Assembly (NCBI GenBank): GCA_903837595.1
Contig: CAILVI010000190.1
Span: forward strand, 1 to 56,341
Length of the DNA: 56,341 nucleotides
Reading direction: 5' to 3'
Source of the DNA: an uncultured Thiodictyon sp.
GTDB lineage: Bacteria > Pseudomonadota > Gammaproteobacteria > Chromatiales > Chromatiaceae
The notes under the pieces were generated by a model. It was not told the DNA's origin. It saw only the letters and a program-made list of their open reading frames with translations, and did no database searches. Both the position numbers and the translations under genes were made by a program. Each line of letters starts with the position of its first letter. The first letter of the stretch is position 1. Shown in pieces: positions 30,423 to 38,598 of this stretch.

Positions 30423-31924
30423 GAGATTGGCAGAGGAAGGCACGCGTCCTCCAGCTCATGCTGGTGATGGCACTGGGCGGGCACGCCATCCAATCCGCCG
30501 AACCGGTGAAGGCTGCGCCCGGTGAGGACGTGCCCTGGAGCCTGCAAACCTTCCTGCGGCGGGTCCCGCCACTCGTGCATGATCCTGCCGGGCGGCTGCC
30601 GCTCATTACTTGGGAACCGTTCCGCCTGACACCGGACGACACCTCGTTTGATGAGGGTAACCCCTTGTCGGATGAGATGTATCGGGAGATTGGAAAGCGC
30701 GGCTTCACCCAGCGGATACCGCTCAACGAGAAGTACATTCCGATGGCCCTGGCGCTGCAAGAGGCGGGGCTGCCGGTCGTCGTCATGGAGGGGGCGGGGG
30801 GCAACGGACCGCGCTCGGCGGAAGCATCCGAACACCAACTGCCGGAAGGCTATCGGTTCGAACCCGGCGAGCACCGCTACTATCACCCCATGCTGATCGA
30901 TGGTTGGCAGAAACGGGCCGACGCATTGCGTTCCACGCTGCGCAAGTTCAAGGATTCCGGGGTGAAGGTAACGGCCGCCTGGCTCGACTGGGAAGAGGAA
31001 CCCAGGGTCGACGAGGATCGCTGGCGACAGGCCGCGGCCTGTATCAGGTGCCGCGCCCTGTTTCCCCCTGGGACCCTCGATTCACTCGCGACCTACAGCG
31101 ATTTCATCTATCAGCTCAGGCGGCAGGTTCTGTCGGCCTATCTGGCGGCCCCGATCCGTGAAATTTATCCCGATTGTTCAATTACCAACTGGGCGCTGAG
31201 CTATTCCGCGAGCGATCGACCAACCCGTTCGGTATGGGGCGATAAACGCTATCCGGCCGGTGACATAGGGCTGTTTACGGCCACCAACCCGGTTGCCTAC
31301 GGCAATACGATCTACTTCCTCTACCACTGGAAGAGGCAATGGCAATGGCCGCTGGATGTTGCCCATATGGACCGGCTCTATACCGAGATCATGCTCGGCA
31401 ACGTTTCCGATAACGCGGCCAATCAACAACGTCTGGCGCCCTGGAGTCAGACTGTCCCCTGGGTGGCGCGCTATTGCCCCGATTGGGATGATAACGGTGT
31501 CGTCCCGATACTGTCGCGGGAGCGGTATCGCGAGATACTCCGGCATCTCTGGTTGCGGGGCGCCGACGCGATGCAGGTATTTAATCCGCTGCGTGCCAAC
31601 CACCCGGTCATCGCCACCGAGGAGGTCGAGGATGTGGCGGCGGTATATGATGAGGTCCTCAACTACCGCGAATTCCTGGAGAAGGGGTGGATTTTGAATA
31701 CGGAGCCACCACAGGCCCAGGGGGAGGGTGCCATCTGGTCGGGGTTGCGGCTGGAAAGACGGGCACTGATCAGGGCCTTCACTCAAGGCGTGGAGCCCGT
31801 GTCATTCCTGATCAAGCCCTGGGACAATGGCCCGCCAGTGGTACTGGTTGCGCCCCCAGGCGGGCGCACCTGGCTGATCTCATACGAGCCGGGCACTATG
31901 ATGATCAGCGAAGAGAAACCATAG
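30419..31924 (+). CDS. secreted protein of unknown function, possible glycosidase-like barrel
   Basis: This is a 501-residue product read from a TTG codon. The TTG is chosen because it overlaps the GGDEF stop as TTGA, has a G-rich site upstream, and gives a proper signal peptide with a basic start (RDWQRKARVLQLMLVMALGG). The ATG at 30458 would leave only half of it. I do not recognise the family. Features suggest a TIM-barrel hydrolase: LITWEPFRLTP, GLPVVVMEGAGG, VTAAWLDWEEEP with clustered acids (resembling the DxEEW-type catalytic motif of GH56 hyaluronidases, a weak hint only), ISNW-type CSITNWALSY, and a terminal beta-domain (PVVLVAPPGGRTWLISYEPG). As last gene of the signalling operon it may modify a polysaccharide made or shed under c-di-GMP control (inference). 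Confidence 0.6.
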   Translation: MRDWQRKARVLQLMLVMALGGHAIQSAEPVKAAPGEDVPWSLQTFLRRVPPLVHDPAGRLPLITWEPFRLTPDDTSFDEGNPLSDEMYREIGKRGFTQRIPLNEKYIPMALALQEAGLPVVVMEGAGGNGPRSAEASEHQLPEGYRFEPGEHRYYHPMLIDGWQKRADALRSTLRKFKDSGVKVTAAWLDWEEEPRVDEDRWRQAAACIRCRALFPPGTLDSLATYSDFIYQLRRQVLSAYLAAPIREIYPDCSITNWALSYSASDRPTRSVWGDKRYPAGDIGLFTATNPVAYGNTIYFLYHWKRQWQWPLDVAHMDRLYTEIMLGNVSDNAANQQRLAPWSQTVPWVARYCPDWDDNGVVPILSRERYREILRHLWLRGADAMQVFNPLRANHPVIATEEVEDVAAVYDEVLNYREFLEKGWILNTEPPQAQGEGAIWSGLRLERRALIRAFTQGVEPVSFLIKPWDNGPPVVLVAPPGGRTWLISYEPGTMMISEEKP

Positions 31925-31936
31925 CGGCGCCCCGTC

Positions 31937-31958
31937 ATTCCGGCGGGCAAGCCGGAAT
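31937..31958. repeat. ATTCCGGC/GCCGGAAT palindrome, REP-like
   Basis: An 8-bp perfect stem with a 6-nt loop lies in the context CGTCATTCCGGC...GCCGGAATCCAG, a form of extragenic palindrome common in proteobacteria. A related hairpin occurs near 52461-52485. No T-run follows, so termination of the operon here is uncertain. Confidence 0.6.
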
Positions 31959-32038
31959 CCAGATCCGGGACGGCAACCGCTCAGCCGTAGCGCAGTCCAC
32001 GGACGCCCTGCGCCGCTGCTGGTGGTCGGGCTGCTGGG

Positions 32039-33694
32039 GTGTCGAGGGGCGCTGTGGGGCGGGGATTTGCGGGTGCGGGCCGCGGGCCGCCGTCGGGAGC
32101 CGACCATTGGTCTGGAAGATGGCGGCTGACATGGATTGGACCCAATTGCCGCCAGCAGTATAGTGGCGCTGGCCGGCACAGGTCGGCCTTCCGCGGTCTG
32201 GTTGGGGTAAACTCGTCGGGTTCCGGTCCACGGAACCGCTCGGGGGCTGCTCTTCACGGCCAATTCAACCCCTTCAACCAATTGATATTAAAAGCGGCTT
32301 CAGGCGAGACACCGGCCATCGCCCACACTCGGTGCGAAGCTCGCTGACTGCCGTCCCATAGCCACCTTGCGGAAATGGAGACTCGGCACGATGTCCGGTA
32401 TAAACCACTCCTGCGCTCCCGACGATTGCGTGACGGCAAGCAGGCTCGCCGCCCCCCTCTTGGAGGACGGCCAGGGGCTGCGATCCCGGTTGGAGTTGAC
32501 GTTGGACGCTGCCGGCATCGGTGTGTGGCAGTACGACCACACCACCGATTGCGGTGCCTGGAGCCCCGGGCTGCGCGCCCTCTTGGGCTATGGTGCGGCG
32601 CAGGTCCCACAGACCTTCGCCGCCTGGCTCGACCTGATCCACCCGGATGATCTGCCGGGCCTGCAAGTACGCATCGCGGCGGCGCTGGCGCCCGACAACC
32701 CGCTCTATGAGGCGCAGTATCGCCTGCGCGCGGCGGACGGCCGCTGGGCCTGGGTCGAGGCTCGGGGTCGGATCGTGCAGCGGGATGCGGCGGGTCGGCC
32801 CCAGCTGAGCCTGGGCACCATGGTCGATATTTCGGAGAGGAAGCATGCCGAGCTGCTACTGCAAACCCAGCACGAATTTTCCGGGATTCTGGCCGCGGGG
32901 CCGGATCGCCAGACACTGCTTGAGGCCATCCTCGATTGCGCACTGCGCCTGCCGGAGCTGGACGGCGGCGGGCTCTACTGGCGCGAGCCGGACGGCGGTT
33001 ATCGACTGGCGGTTCAACGGGGCCTCTCCGACGCCTTTTTCGCCGAGGTGGGGCATCTGGCCGCTGACTCGCCCCGGGCGGAGCTCATCCGCCAAGGCCG
33101 GCTGCAATGCAGCTGTGACGGCGATCAGGACCATTGCACCGATGCTTCCCTGGTGCGGGAACCCGCCTTGGTCCATGAAGGCGTGCGCTCGCTCGTCGTC
33201 CTGCCCATCCAGGTCAATGGTGCGCCCGTCGCCTGTCTGAACCTGGCGAGCAAACAGGTCGGGCAGGTCGGGCGCCTGACGGTCAATGCACTGGAAACCC
33301 TCGCCCGCCAATTCGCACAGGGATTGGAGCGCTTGGCGGTCGAGTTGGAGGCGGCCGATCAGCGGCAAAACCTGGCGGGGCTGTTCGACACCATCGCCGA
33401 CTATCTCGTGGTGCTCGACCTGGAAGGCCGGATCCTGCACTACAACCCGGCGGTCGCCAATGGGTTGGGCTACGGTGACACCTTACTTGGTCAACCGGTC
33501 GCGGTCCTGCACCCCCCCGAGACGCGGGCGGAGGCGCAGCGCGTGGTGGCCGAGATGATTAACGGAACCCGCCAGAGCTGCCCGTTGCCCTTGCTCAAGG
33601 CCGACGGCGGACGCGTCCTGGTGGAGACGCGCGTCACCATGGGCCGCTGGAATGGCGGGCCCGCCATCATCGGCATCTCGCGCGACATCACCGA
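32039..33694 (+). repeat. large direct repeat, copy 2
   Basis: This matches 20699-22384 in order and almost in length (1656 versus 1686 nt). It includes the promoter, the roughly 220-nt leader, the ribosome-binding site and the PAS-GAF-PAS coding part. The extra segment of copy 1 near 20752-20796 is missing here. Confidence 0.88.
32136..32164 (+). promoter_or_regulatory. sigma-70-type promoter, duplicated
   Basis: TTGGAC (32136-32141), a 17-nt spacer and TATAGT (32159-32164). It is identical in both hexamers and spacing to the copy at 20831-20859, while five or so spacer bases differ. Confidence 0.6.
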
Positions 33695-35450
33695 CGCGCA
33701 GGCGATGCAGGAAGCGCTGCGGGCGCGCGAAGAGATTCACAGCGCCATCTTCAGCCAGGCGGGCGATGGGATCGCGCTGGTGGATGCGCAAACGCTGCGC
33801 TTCGTCGAGGTCAATGACGCGGGCTGCCGGCTGTTGGGCTATAGTCGTGAAGAGATGCTCCGGCTGTCCGTGCCGCAGCTGCGCGTCGATCCGGATGAAG
33901 CCGGTCTGCGCGAGCGGGTGGCGCAGGTGCAAGCGGGACCGCACGCGCGCTTCGAGAACCAGTACCGGCGCAAGGACGGTGCCTTACTCGATCTTCAGAT
34001 AGACGCACAAAGCGTCTACCTGCACGGCCGCGACTACCTGGTGGCGGTCTGGCGTGATATCTGCGACCGTAACGCCCAACAACGCGCCCTGGAGGAACGC
34101 GAGGGCCTGTTGGAGGCCATTTTCAACCAGGTCAGCGTCGCCATCGGGTTGGTGGATGTGCAGTCACAGGCCTTCGTCCGGTTCAATCGCGCCGAGCACG
34201 AGTTGCTCGGTTACAGCGAGACGGAATTCGCCCGGTTGCGGTTGCCGGATATCCAGGCGTTGCCGGCCGAGGTCTTCGCGGGGGTCTTTCAGGAAACGCA
34301 GGCGAAGCTGCGCAAGACGAGCACCTTGCGCTTGGATATGCAGCATCGGCGGCGCGATGGTCAGCAGATCGACTGCGAACTTGCCCTGCGCATGATTGAG
34401 TTGCGGGGCCGGGAACAGATCCTCTCGGTCTGGAGCGACGTCACCGAGCAAAAGCGGGCCGAAAAGCAACGGCGCGAGATTATGCAATTCCTGCGGGAGA
34501 GCCAGTCCATCGCCCGCGTGGGCGGGTGGAAGGCCAATCCGGTGACCCGCATGTTGTTCTGGACCGAGGAGGTTTACCGTCTGGTGGAGCATCCACTGGA
34601 GCGTCCGCCCGCCACACTGGAAGAAGGGTTGCGGTATTACGCGCCGGAGTTCTTGCCTTTGATCCGTCGGCACCTCCTGGAAACCTGGGAATCCGGCACT
34701 CCCTTCACCATCGAATGCGCGTTGATCGCTGCTTCGGGGCGGCGCTTCTGGGCGGAGTTGCGCTGCATTGGCCGGGTGGAGTACGACGGTGAGGCGTATC
34801 TGACCGGGACCTTACAGGACATCACCGAGCGCCGGGCGGCCGAGGAGGAACTGCGCCGCACGAAGGAGCGCCTGGAGGCCATGATCAGTGCCCTGCCCGA
34901 CCTGATGTTTCGGGTCGATCGGGAAGGCCGCTTTGTCGACTACAACGCGCCGACGATCGATCAGCTGTATGTCCCCCCTTCCGCATTCCTCGGCAAGAAG
35001 GTCTCGGAGGTCTTACCGGAGGATGCCGCGCGCATCGTCACGGCCGCCCTGGACGAGGCGGCAACGCTCGGCAGTTACTGCGGGGCCACCTATTGCCTGC
35101 CGCTGCCGCAGGGCCCGCACTGGTTCGAGCTGTCGATCGCCGCGATGGGTGCGCCGGCGCGGCCGGGCAACGAGTTCATCGTGCTGGCCCGCGACATCAC
35201 CGAACGCAAGCGCGACGCGCTCGAGCTGGAACTGGCCCGCGCGAGCGCTGAGGCCGCCAATGCTGCCAAGAGCGAGCTCTTGGCCCACATGCGCCATGAC
35301 ATCCGCACCCCGATGAATGGCATCATCGGCCTGGCTGAGCTCACCTTGCAGCAAACCCTGCCGCCCAAGGCGCGGGAGTGCCTGGAGCAGCTCCACCGGT
35401 CCGCGACCACCCTGCTGGGGATTCTCAAAGACATTCCGACCAGTCCTTGA
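32391..35450 (+). CDS. multi-PAS/GAF sensor with truncated histidine kinase A domain
   Basis: This is a 1019-residue paralogue of the protein at 21083. Order: PAS (about 25-150), GAF with the CSC-x6-C cluster (about 155-315), PAS (about 330-440). Then come four PAS domains absent from the paralogue: near 450-560 (AIFSQAGDGIALVD), 575-690 (AIFNQVSVAIGLVD), 705-830 (SIARVGGWKANPVT) and 840-950 (MISALPDLMFRVD). It ends in the first part of HisKA with H969 in HMRHDIRTPMNG. The frame stops about 50 residues later (LLGILKDIPTSP), where the paralogue reads on as [12 protein letters not shown]. No HATPase, REC or HPt follows in any frame that I can see. It therefore cannot autophosphorylate. It may be a decaying gene or a sensor that works by pairing with the full kinase. 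Confidence 0.88.
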   Translation: MSGINHSCAPDDCVTASRLAAPLLEDGQGLRSRLELTLDAAGIGVWQYDHTTDCGAWSPGLRALLGYGAAQVPQTFAAWLDLIHPDDLPGLQVRIAAALAPDNPLYEAQYRLRAADGRWAWVEARGRIVQRDAAGRPQLSLGTMVDISERKHAELLLQTQHEFSGILAAGPDRQTLLEAILDCALRLPELDGGGLYWREPDGGYRLAVQRGLSDAFFAEVGHLAADSPRAELIRQGRLQCSCDGDQDHCTDASLVREPALVHEGVRSLVVLPIQVNGAPVACLNLASKQVGQVGRLTVNALETLARQFAQGLERLAVELEAADQRQNLAGLFDTIADYLVVLDLEGRILHYNPAVANGLGYGDTLLGQPVAVLHPPETRAEAQRVVAEMINGTRQSCPLPLLKADGGRVLVETRVTMGRWNGGPAIIGISRDITDAQAMQEALRAREEIHSAIFSQAGDGIALVDAQTLRFVEVNDAGCRLLGYSREEMLRLSVPQLRVDPDEAGLRERVAQVQAGPHARFENQYRRKDGALLDLQIDAQSVYLHGRDYLVAVWRDICDRNAQQRALEEREGLLEAIFNQVSVAIGLVDVQSQAFVRFNRAEHELLGYSETEFARLRLPDIQALPAEVFAGVFQETQAKLRKTSTLRLDMQHRRRDGQQIDCELALRMIELRGREQILSVWSDVTEQKRAEKQRREIMQFLRESQSIARVGGWKANPVTRMLFWTEEVYRLVEHPLERPPATLEEGLRYYAPEFLPLIRRHLLETWESGTPFTIECALIAASGRRFWAELRCIGRVEYDGEAYLTGTLQDITERRAAEEELRRTKERLEAMISALPDLMFRVDREGRFVDYNAPTIDQLYVPPSAFLGKKVSEVLPEDAARIVTAALDEAATLGSYCGATYCLPLPQGPHWFELSIAAMGAPARPGNEFIVLARDITERKRDALELELARASAEAANAAKSELLAHMRHDIRTPMNGIIGLAELTLQQTLPPKARECLEQLHRSATTLLGILKDIPTSP
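35234..35434 (+). repeat. second block of the duplication (HisKA start)
   Basis: These 201 nt match 22414-22614 at equal length. The block ends exactly where the second sensor loses the kinase frame, so the 3' breakpoint of the duplication lies at about 35435. Confidence 0.8.
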
Positions 35451-35751
35451 CCTTGCTGCGGCTGAGTGTCGGTCATGTTTGTCATAGATCGCAGGGCCTT
35501 GATGGTCATCCCGGCCGCTGACCTCGGGGCGCTCAGCGCCAGACACCGGCGTGACACCGCCGCCGAGCTTGTGAAAGTATTCGCCAGCCGCCCGGGAAAG
35601 GAACGTTTCTTGTCGTTGTCGTTGTCGTTGTCGGATTCGTAGTCGAGTTCTTCGTTTACGACAACGACAACGGGGGCTTGGCTCGGGACGGCACACACGT
35701 CACGAATACTTTCACAGTCTCCGCCGCGGTGTCCCGAGCGGCGGGGCAGGC
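35451..35751. other. gene-free stretch with nested inverted repeats and TTGTCG microsatellite
   Basis: An outer pair of arms, TGTGAAAGTATTCG (35570-35583) and its reverse complement (35703-35716), encloses an inner pair. The inner left arm is four TTGTCG units (about 35610-35633). The inner right arm is CGACAACGACAACG (35659-35672). A long imperfect hairpin could form. A 55-codon frame starting at 35475 crosses it but has no support. Confidence 0.65.
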
Positions 35752-37965
35752 CTAAGTGACGGCCTGTCTGGCCTGCCGCAGCAGCGTCGGCAGGCCCTCC
35801 AGAAAGAGTTCCATATAATTCTTTTCCCCCCGCGCCGGCTCCAGTGTAAACAGATTCATCAGGGTGGTGCGGAAGACGACCACTTCGCTGTCGAAGCCTG
35901 ATTCGCCGGCGGCCAGGCGTTGCTTGCGCTCGGCTGGCGGGACGAAGTAGCGGCCTTGCACGCCCATTTCGTCCTGCAGATAGGCACGCAGCGCCACCGG
36001 GTTGTAGGTGTCATAGCCGAATTCGGTGTGTGAGACGATGAACTGCCGGGTCTGGACCGGGCTGGCGGGGTCGATCGAGAGGCTTTGATAGAGTGCCAGG
36101 CTGAAGCGGTTCATCAGGTCCAGGCGGTCGTTGCCTGCGATGTTAAAGGTGTAATTGAGTATATTGGTATCGGGCAGGGTGAGTGGTCGCAGGATGAACT
36201 CGTTGGCGAGTGAGTGGCCGAATCGTGCCAGCGCGTCATGGAAGGTCCGGGTGATGCGCAGGGTCTGGCCCAGGAGTCGGCCATAGCCGTCCTCGTTGAG
36301 TGGTACCACCCGGTGTGACAGATAGACCGAGGCCGCGGCGGCGCCCGGTTTGGAGCCCTCCAGGATGTACTTGCCGATGTAGACCTCGCCGGGCTGCCGC
36401 TGGGTGCGCCCGCCCAAGGCATAGGCGGCCTCTTGCGCCACCAGGTCTTTGACCCGGCCGTCGCGAAAGACGATGGCACCGGCGGGGTAGGGGACATAAC
36501 CCAGTTTGTGCGGATCGATGGTTGCCGAGTCGACCTGCTGCAAGGCCGTAAAGCTCTGATAGACGTCCGCGGGCGGCCAGCCGGCATATTCGTCTTGCAT
36601 GACCGGTAGGGGGCGCAGTTCGCCGTTTTTCGCCCGGAAACAACTCGCGATATAACCGCCGTAGGCCGCATCGCAGTGCAGACAGAAGGTCAGGCCGCGG
36701 CCGGCGAATTCGTCGCGCAGGGCCACCAGCTCGTGCATGGGGTCGACGGCCCCTTCTTCGGTGGTGCCGACCACGCCGACCACGGCAATGACCGGTTGCC
36801 GTGCGGCCAGGGCCTGCTCCAATTGTTGGCGCAGCCGCGCCACGTCCATACGGTAATGGGCGTCGATGGGGATCGCCATCACCTGGCGGGCGCCCACGCC
36901 GATCGCACCGGGTCCCTTGACCCAGGAATAGTGCATGGTCTGCGGGGCACACAGGATCGCCGGTTGCAGGGTGTCATTGCCGGTCAGGCGGGAGAAGAAA
37001 CTGTGATCGCCCAGCGACAGGATGTCATGGCGTTTGAGCGCTTCAGTGACCTCAGTCACCGCGTCATCGGGTGTCAGTTCCGGGTGCTGGACGGCATAGC
37101 TGCGCAGCAGCCGGTCTTTCAGATCGAGTGCCGCTGTGGGGGTGAGGTTGACCAATTCCCAGGCGTTCAGTTCTGCGAGTGGCCGGTCGCCGGTGCCCAC
37201 CGTGAGGTCGTTGACCTGTAGGTCCAGGGCGGCCTGGTGCACCGCGATGGGTAGAAACTTGAGCGCCTTGGCGACCCAGATCGATTCGATGTTGGCCAGG
37301 GTGCCGCCGGAGGTGATGTGTCCCCAGGTGCCGGCCAGCGCCTGCGGCGTGTGGCCGAACCCGAGCATCCTGGCCAACGACCGGCCCACCTCCAGTTCCA
37401 ACAGGGTGGTGATCGGTGAGGCCTCCCAGGACACGTTATTCGGGTCATAGAGCATGGTGGCGAAATAGCCGACCAAGGCGGGCAGTGAGACGTCGCCGGT
37501 CATGTGGCCCAGGTAGCGGGGCGAATAGAATGGGATGTCGGCCTTCAGCTCGCCCAGCAGGGTGAAGAGCTCACGCCTGAAATTGTCGATGAAGGTCAGA
37601 TAACCAGCGTCGCGTTGTTCCTCCGGGGTGATGGCCAGGCGATCCTCCGGGTGGAAATTGCGCCGCCAGAACACATAGTCGCGGAACACCTCCACCAGCA
37701 ATGACTCGACGAGCGGGGCATTCTCCGCCTTGGGTCCCAGAAAGACCCCATTGAGATTCAGTGGCGGGGTCTCCCAGGGCGCCGCGAGCGAGTCCGCCAG
37801 TCCGCCCGCGGGCGTTACTCCGGCTTGCGGGTAGCCAGCGGCTAGCGCGGCGGCGACCTCGGCAATGGTCAGATTGGGAAACAGCCGCTGCTGTAGCGCC
37901 AGGGCGGCGACGGCGGCCGTCCCGCCTTTCAGCCATTGGCGGCGGGTCAGGTGAGTGCTGCTCAT
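35752..37965 (-). CDS. PLP-dependent decarboxylase with an N-terminal twin-arginine signal
   Basis: This is a group II amino-acid decarboxylase-like protein of 737 residues (aspartate aminotransferase fold). The PLP lysine is K487 in TIDPHKLGYVPYPAGA. Upstream lie the cofactor-stacking region around HYSWVKGPGAIGVG, VVGVVGTTEEGAVDPM, and LHCDAAYGGY with the Asp that contacts the pyridine nitrogen. The substrate is not evident; tyrosine, aromatic or glutamate decarboxylation are possible from family. Unusually the protein begins TRRQWLKGGTAAVAALALQ, a twin-arginine signal, so it should be exported folded with cofactor already bound. AGGAG lies 8 nt before the ATG. It is longer than typical members (about 480-620). 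Neighbours give no pathway. Confidence 0.85.
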   Translation of the reverse strand: MSSTHLTRRQWLKGGTAAVAALALQQRLFPNLTIAEVAAALAAGYPQAGVTPAGGLADSLAAPWETPPLNLNGVFLGPKAENAPLVESLLVEVFRDYVFWRRNFHPEDRLAITPEEQRDAGYLTFIDNFRRELFTLLGELKADIPFYSPRYLGHMTGDVSLPALVGYFATMLYDPNNVSWEASPITTLLELEVGRSLARMLGFGHTPQALAGTWGHITSGGTLANIESIWVAKALKFLPIAVHQAALDLQVNDLTVGTGDRPLAELNAWELVNLTPTAALDLKDRLLRSYAVQHPELTPDDAVTEVTEALKRHDILSLGDHSFFSRLTGNDTLQPAILCAPQTMHYSWVKGPGAIGVGARQVMAIPIDAHYRMDVARLRQQLEQALAARQPVIAVVGVVGTTEEGAVDPMHELVALRDEFAGRGLTFCLHCDAAYGGYIASCFRAKNGELRPLPVMQDEYAGWPPADVYQSFTALQQVDSATIDPHKLGYVPYPAGAIVFRDGRVKDLVAQEAAYALGGRTQRQPGEVYIGKYILEGSKPGAAAASVYLSHRVVPLNEDGYGRLLGQTLRITRTFHDALARFGHSLANEFILRPLTLPDTNILNYTFNIAGNDRLDLMNRFSLALYQSLSIDPASPVQTRQFIVSHTEFGYDTYNPVALRAYLQDEMGVQGRYFVPPAERKQRLAAGESGFDSEVVVFRTTLMNLFTLEPARGEKNYMELFLEGLPTLLRQARQAVT

Positions 37966-37976
37966 GGCGGGTTCTC

Positions 37977-38372
37977 CTAATGCGGTTCAGATCGCAAATT
38001 CGCTCCCCCACCGGCTAGTGCCCGGGCGATCACCTGGCGGCTCAGGTGGGGGGCGAACAACGCGATGAAGGCGTAGACATCGCCGCGCAGCCAGGCGTTG
38101 CGGCGCAGGTCGACGCGGGTGAGGCTGGAGTCGAACAGGTGGGCGGCGTCCACCATCCCCAGCGCGCGGTCGCCCTGCGCATCATAGGCCATCCGCGCGA
38201 CGATCCCTATGCCTAAGCCCATGCCCACATAGGTCTTGATGACGTCCGCGTCCAGCACGGTCAGGACCACGCGCGGCGTGAGGTCGTGGCTGCGGAAGGC
38301 GCGGTTGATCTGGCCGCGCCCGGTGAAGGCGAAGTCGTAGGTGACGATGTAGCGCAACTGCTGTAGGTTCAT
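37977..38372 (-). pseudogene. cysB: cysB with a large in-frame internal deletion
   Basis: CysB is a LysR-type activator of sulfate and sulfite assimilation genes, normally about 320 residues. Here the ATG ending at 38372 encodes the typical first nine residues MNLQQLRYI. These join directly to VTYDFAFTGRGQINRAF and the rest of the effector-binding domain (LTPRVVLTVLDADVIKTYVGMGLGIGIVARMAYD ... LFAPHLSRQVI). About 200 residues, including the whole winged helix-turn-helix, are missing while the frame is kept. In intact relatives both sides of the join read I-V (ATCGTC), so slippage between short repeats is likely. The 131-residue product cannot bind DNA as CysB does but might still bind ligand or dimerise. 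It is divergent from the siroheme reductase it would control. Confidence 0.85.
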
Positions 38373-38469
38373 CGTTGTTTTGCTTCGCGTCTTGGCGTAA
38401 GTCACGGTCTGGTCTCGGTGGGATCCGTCGGGCGGTCGAGCCGCCCCGGCACTCGGGGGCTTAATAAGT

Positions 38470-38479
38470 TATAGCTATA
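38470..38479. promoter_or_regulatory. possible regulatory palindrome between cysB remnant and siroheme reductase
   Basis: TATAGCTATA is a perfect 10-bp palindrome in an AT-rich pocket (38461-38510) of an otherwise GC-rich divergent intergenic region. LysR-type regulators such as CysB bind AT-rich dyads at such places. Assignment is by position only. Confidence 0.35.
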
Positions 38480-38598
38480 TCGATCGAAGAAGCAATTCCT
38501 TTTTTGTGCTAAAGGATGCCGCTAGGATGGGCGCCCACTCAGCGGCCCCCCGGTCCTTCAGGCCCGGCCCCACCCGCGATTCAAGGACCCGCCCGCCC

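Larger units (their letters stand above)
31925..32390. other. intergenic region between the operon and the second sensor gene
   Basis: No gene was found. It starts with a small palindrome (31937-31958), then from about 32039 carries the duplicated upstream block with promoter 32136-32164. Confidence 0.65.

Noticed and set aside
35475-35642. A 55-codon frame ending in Leu-Ser repeats
   Set aside because: The repeats come from the TTGTCG microsatellite, there is no good ribosome-binding site, and its start copies the junction sequence at 28601-28619.
35605-35675. TTGTCG repeats as a CRISPR array
   Set aside because: The units are contiguous hexamers without spacers; no cas gene is present in the window.
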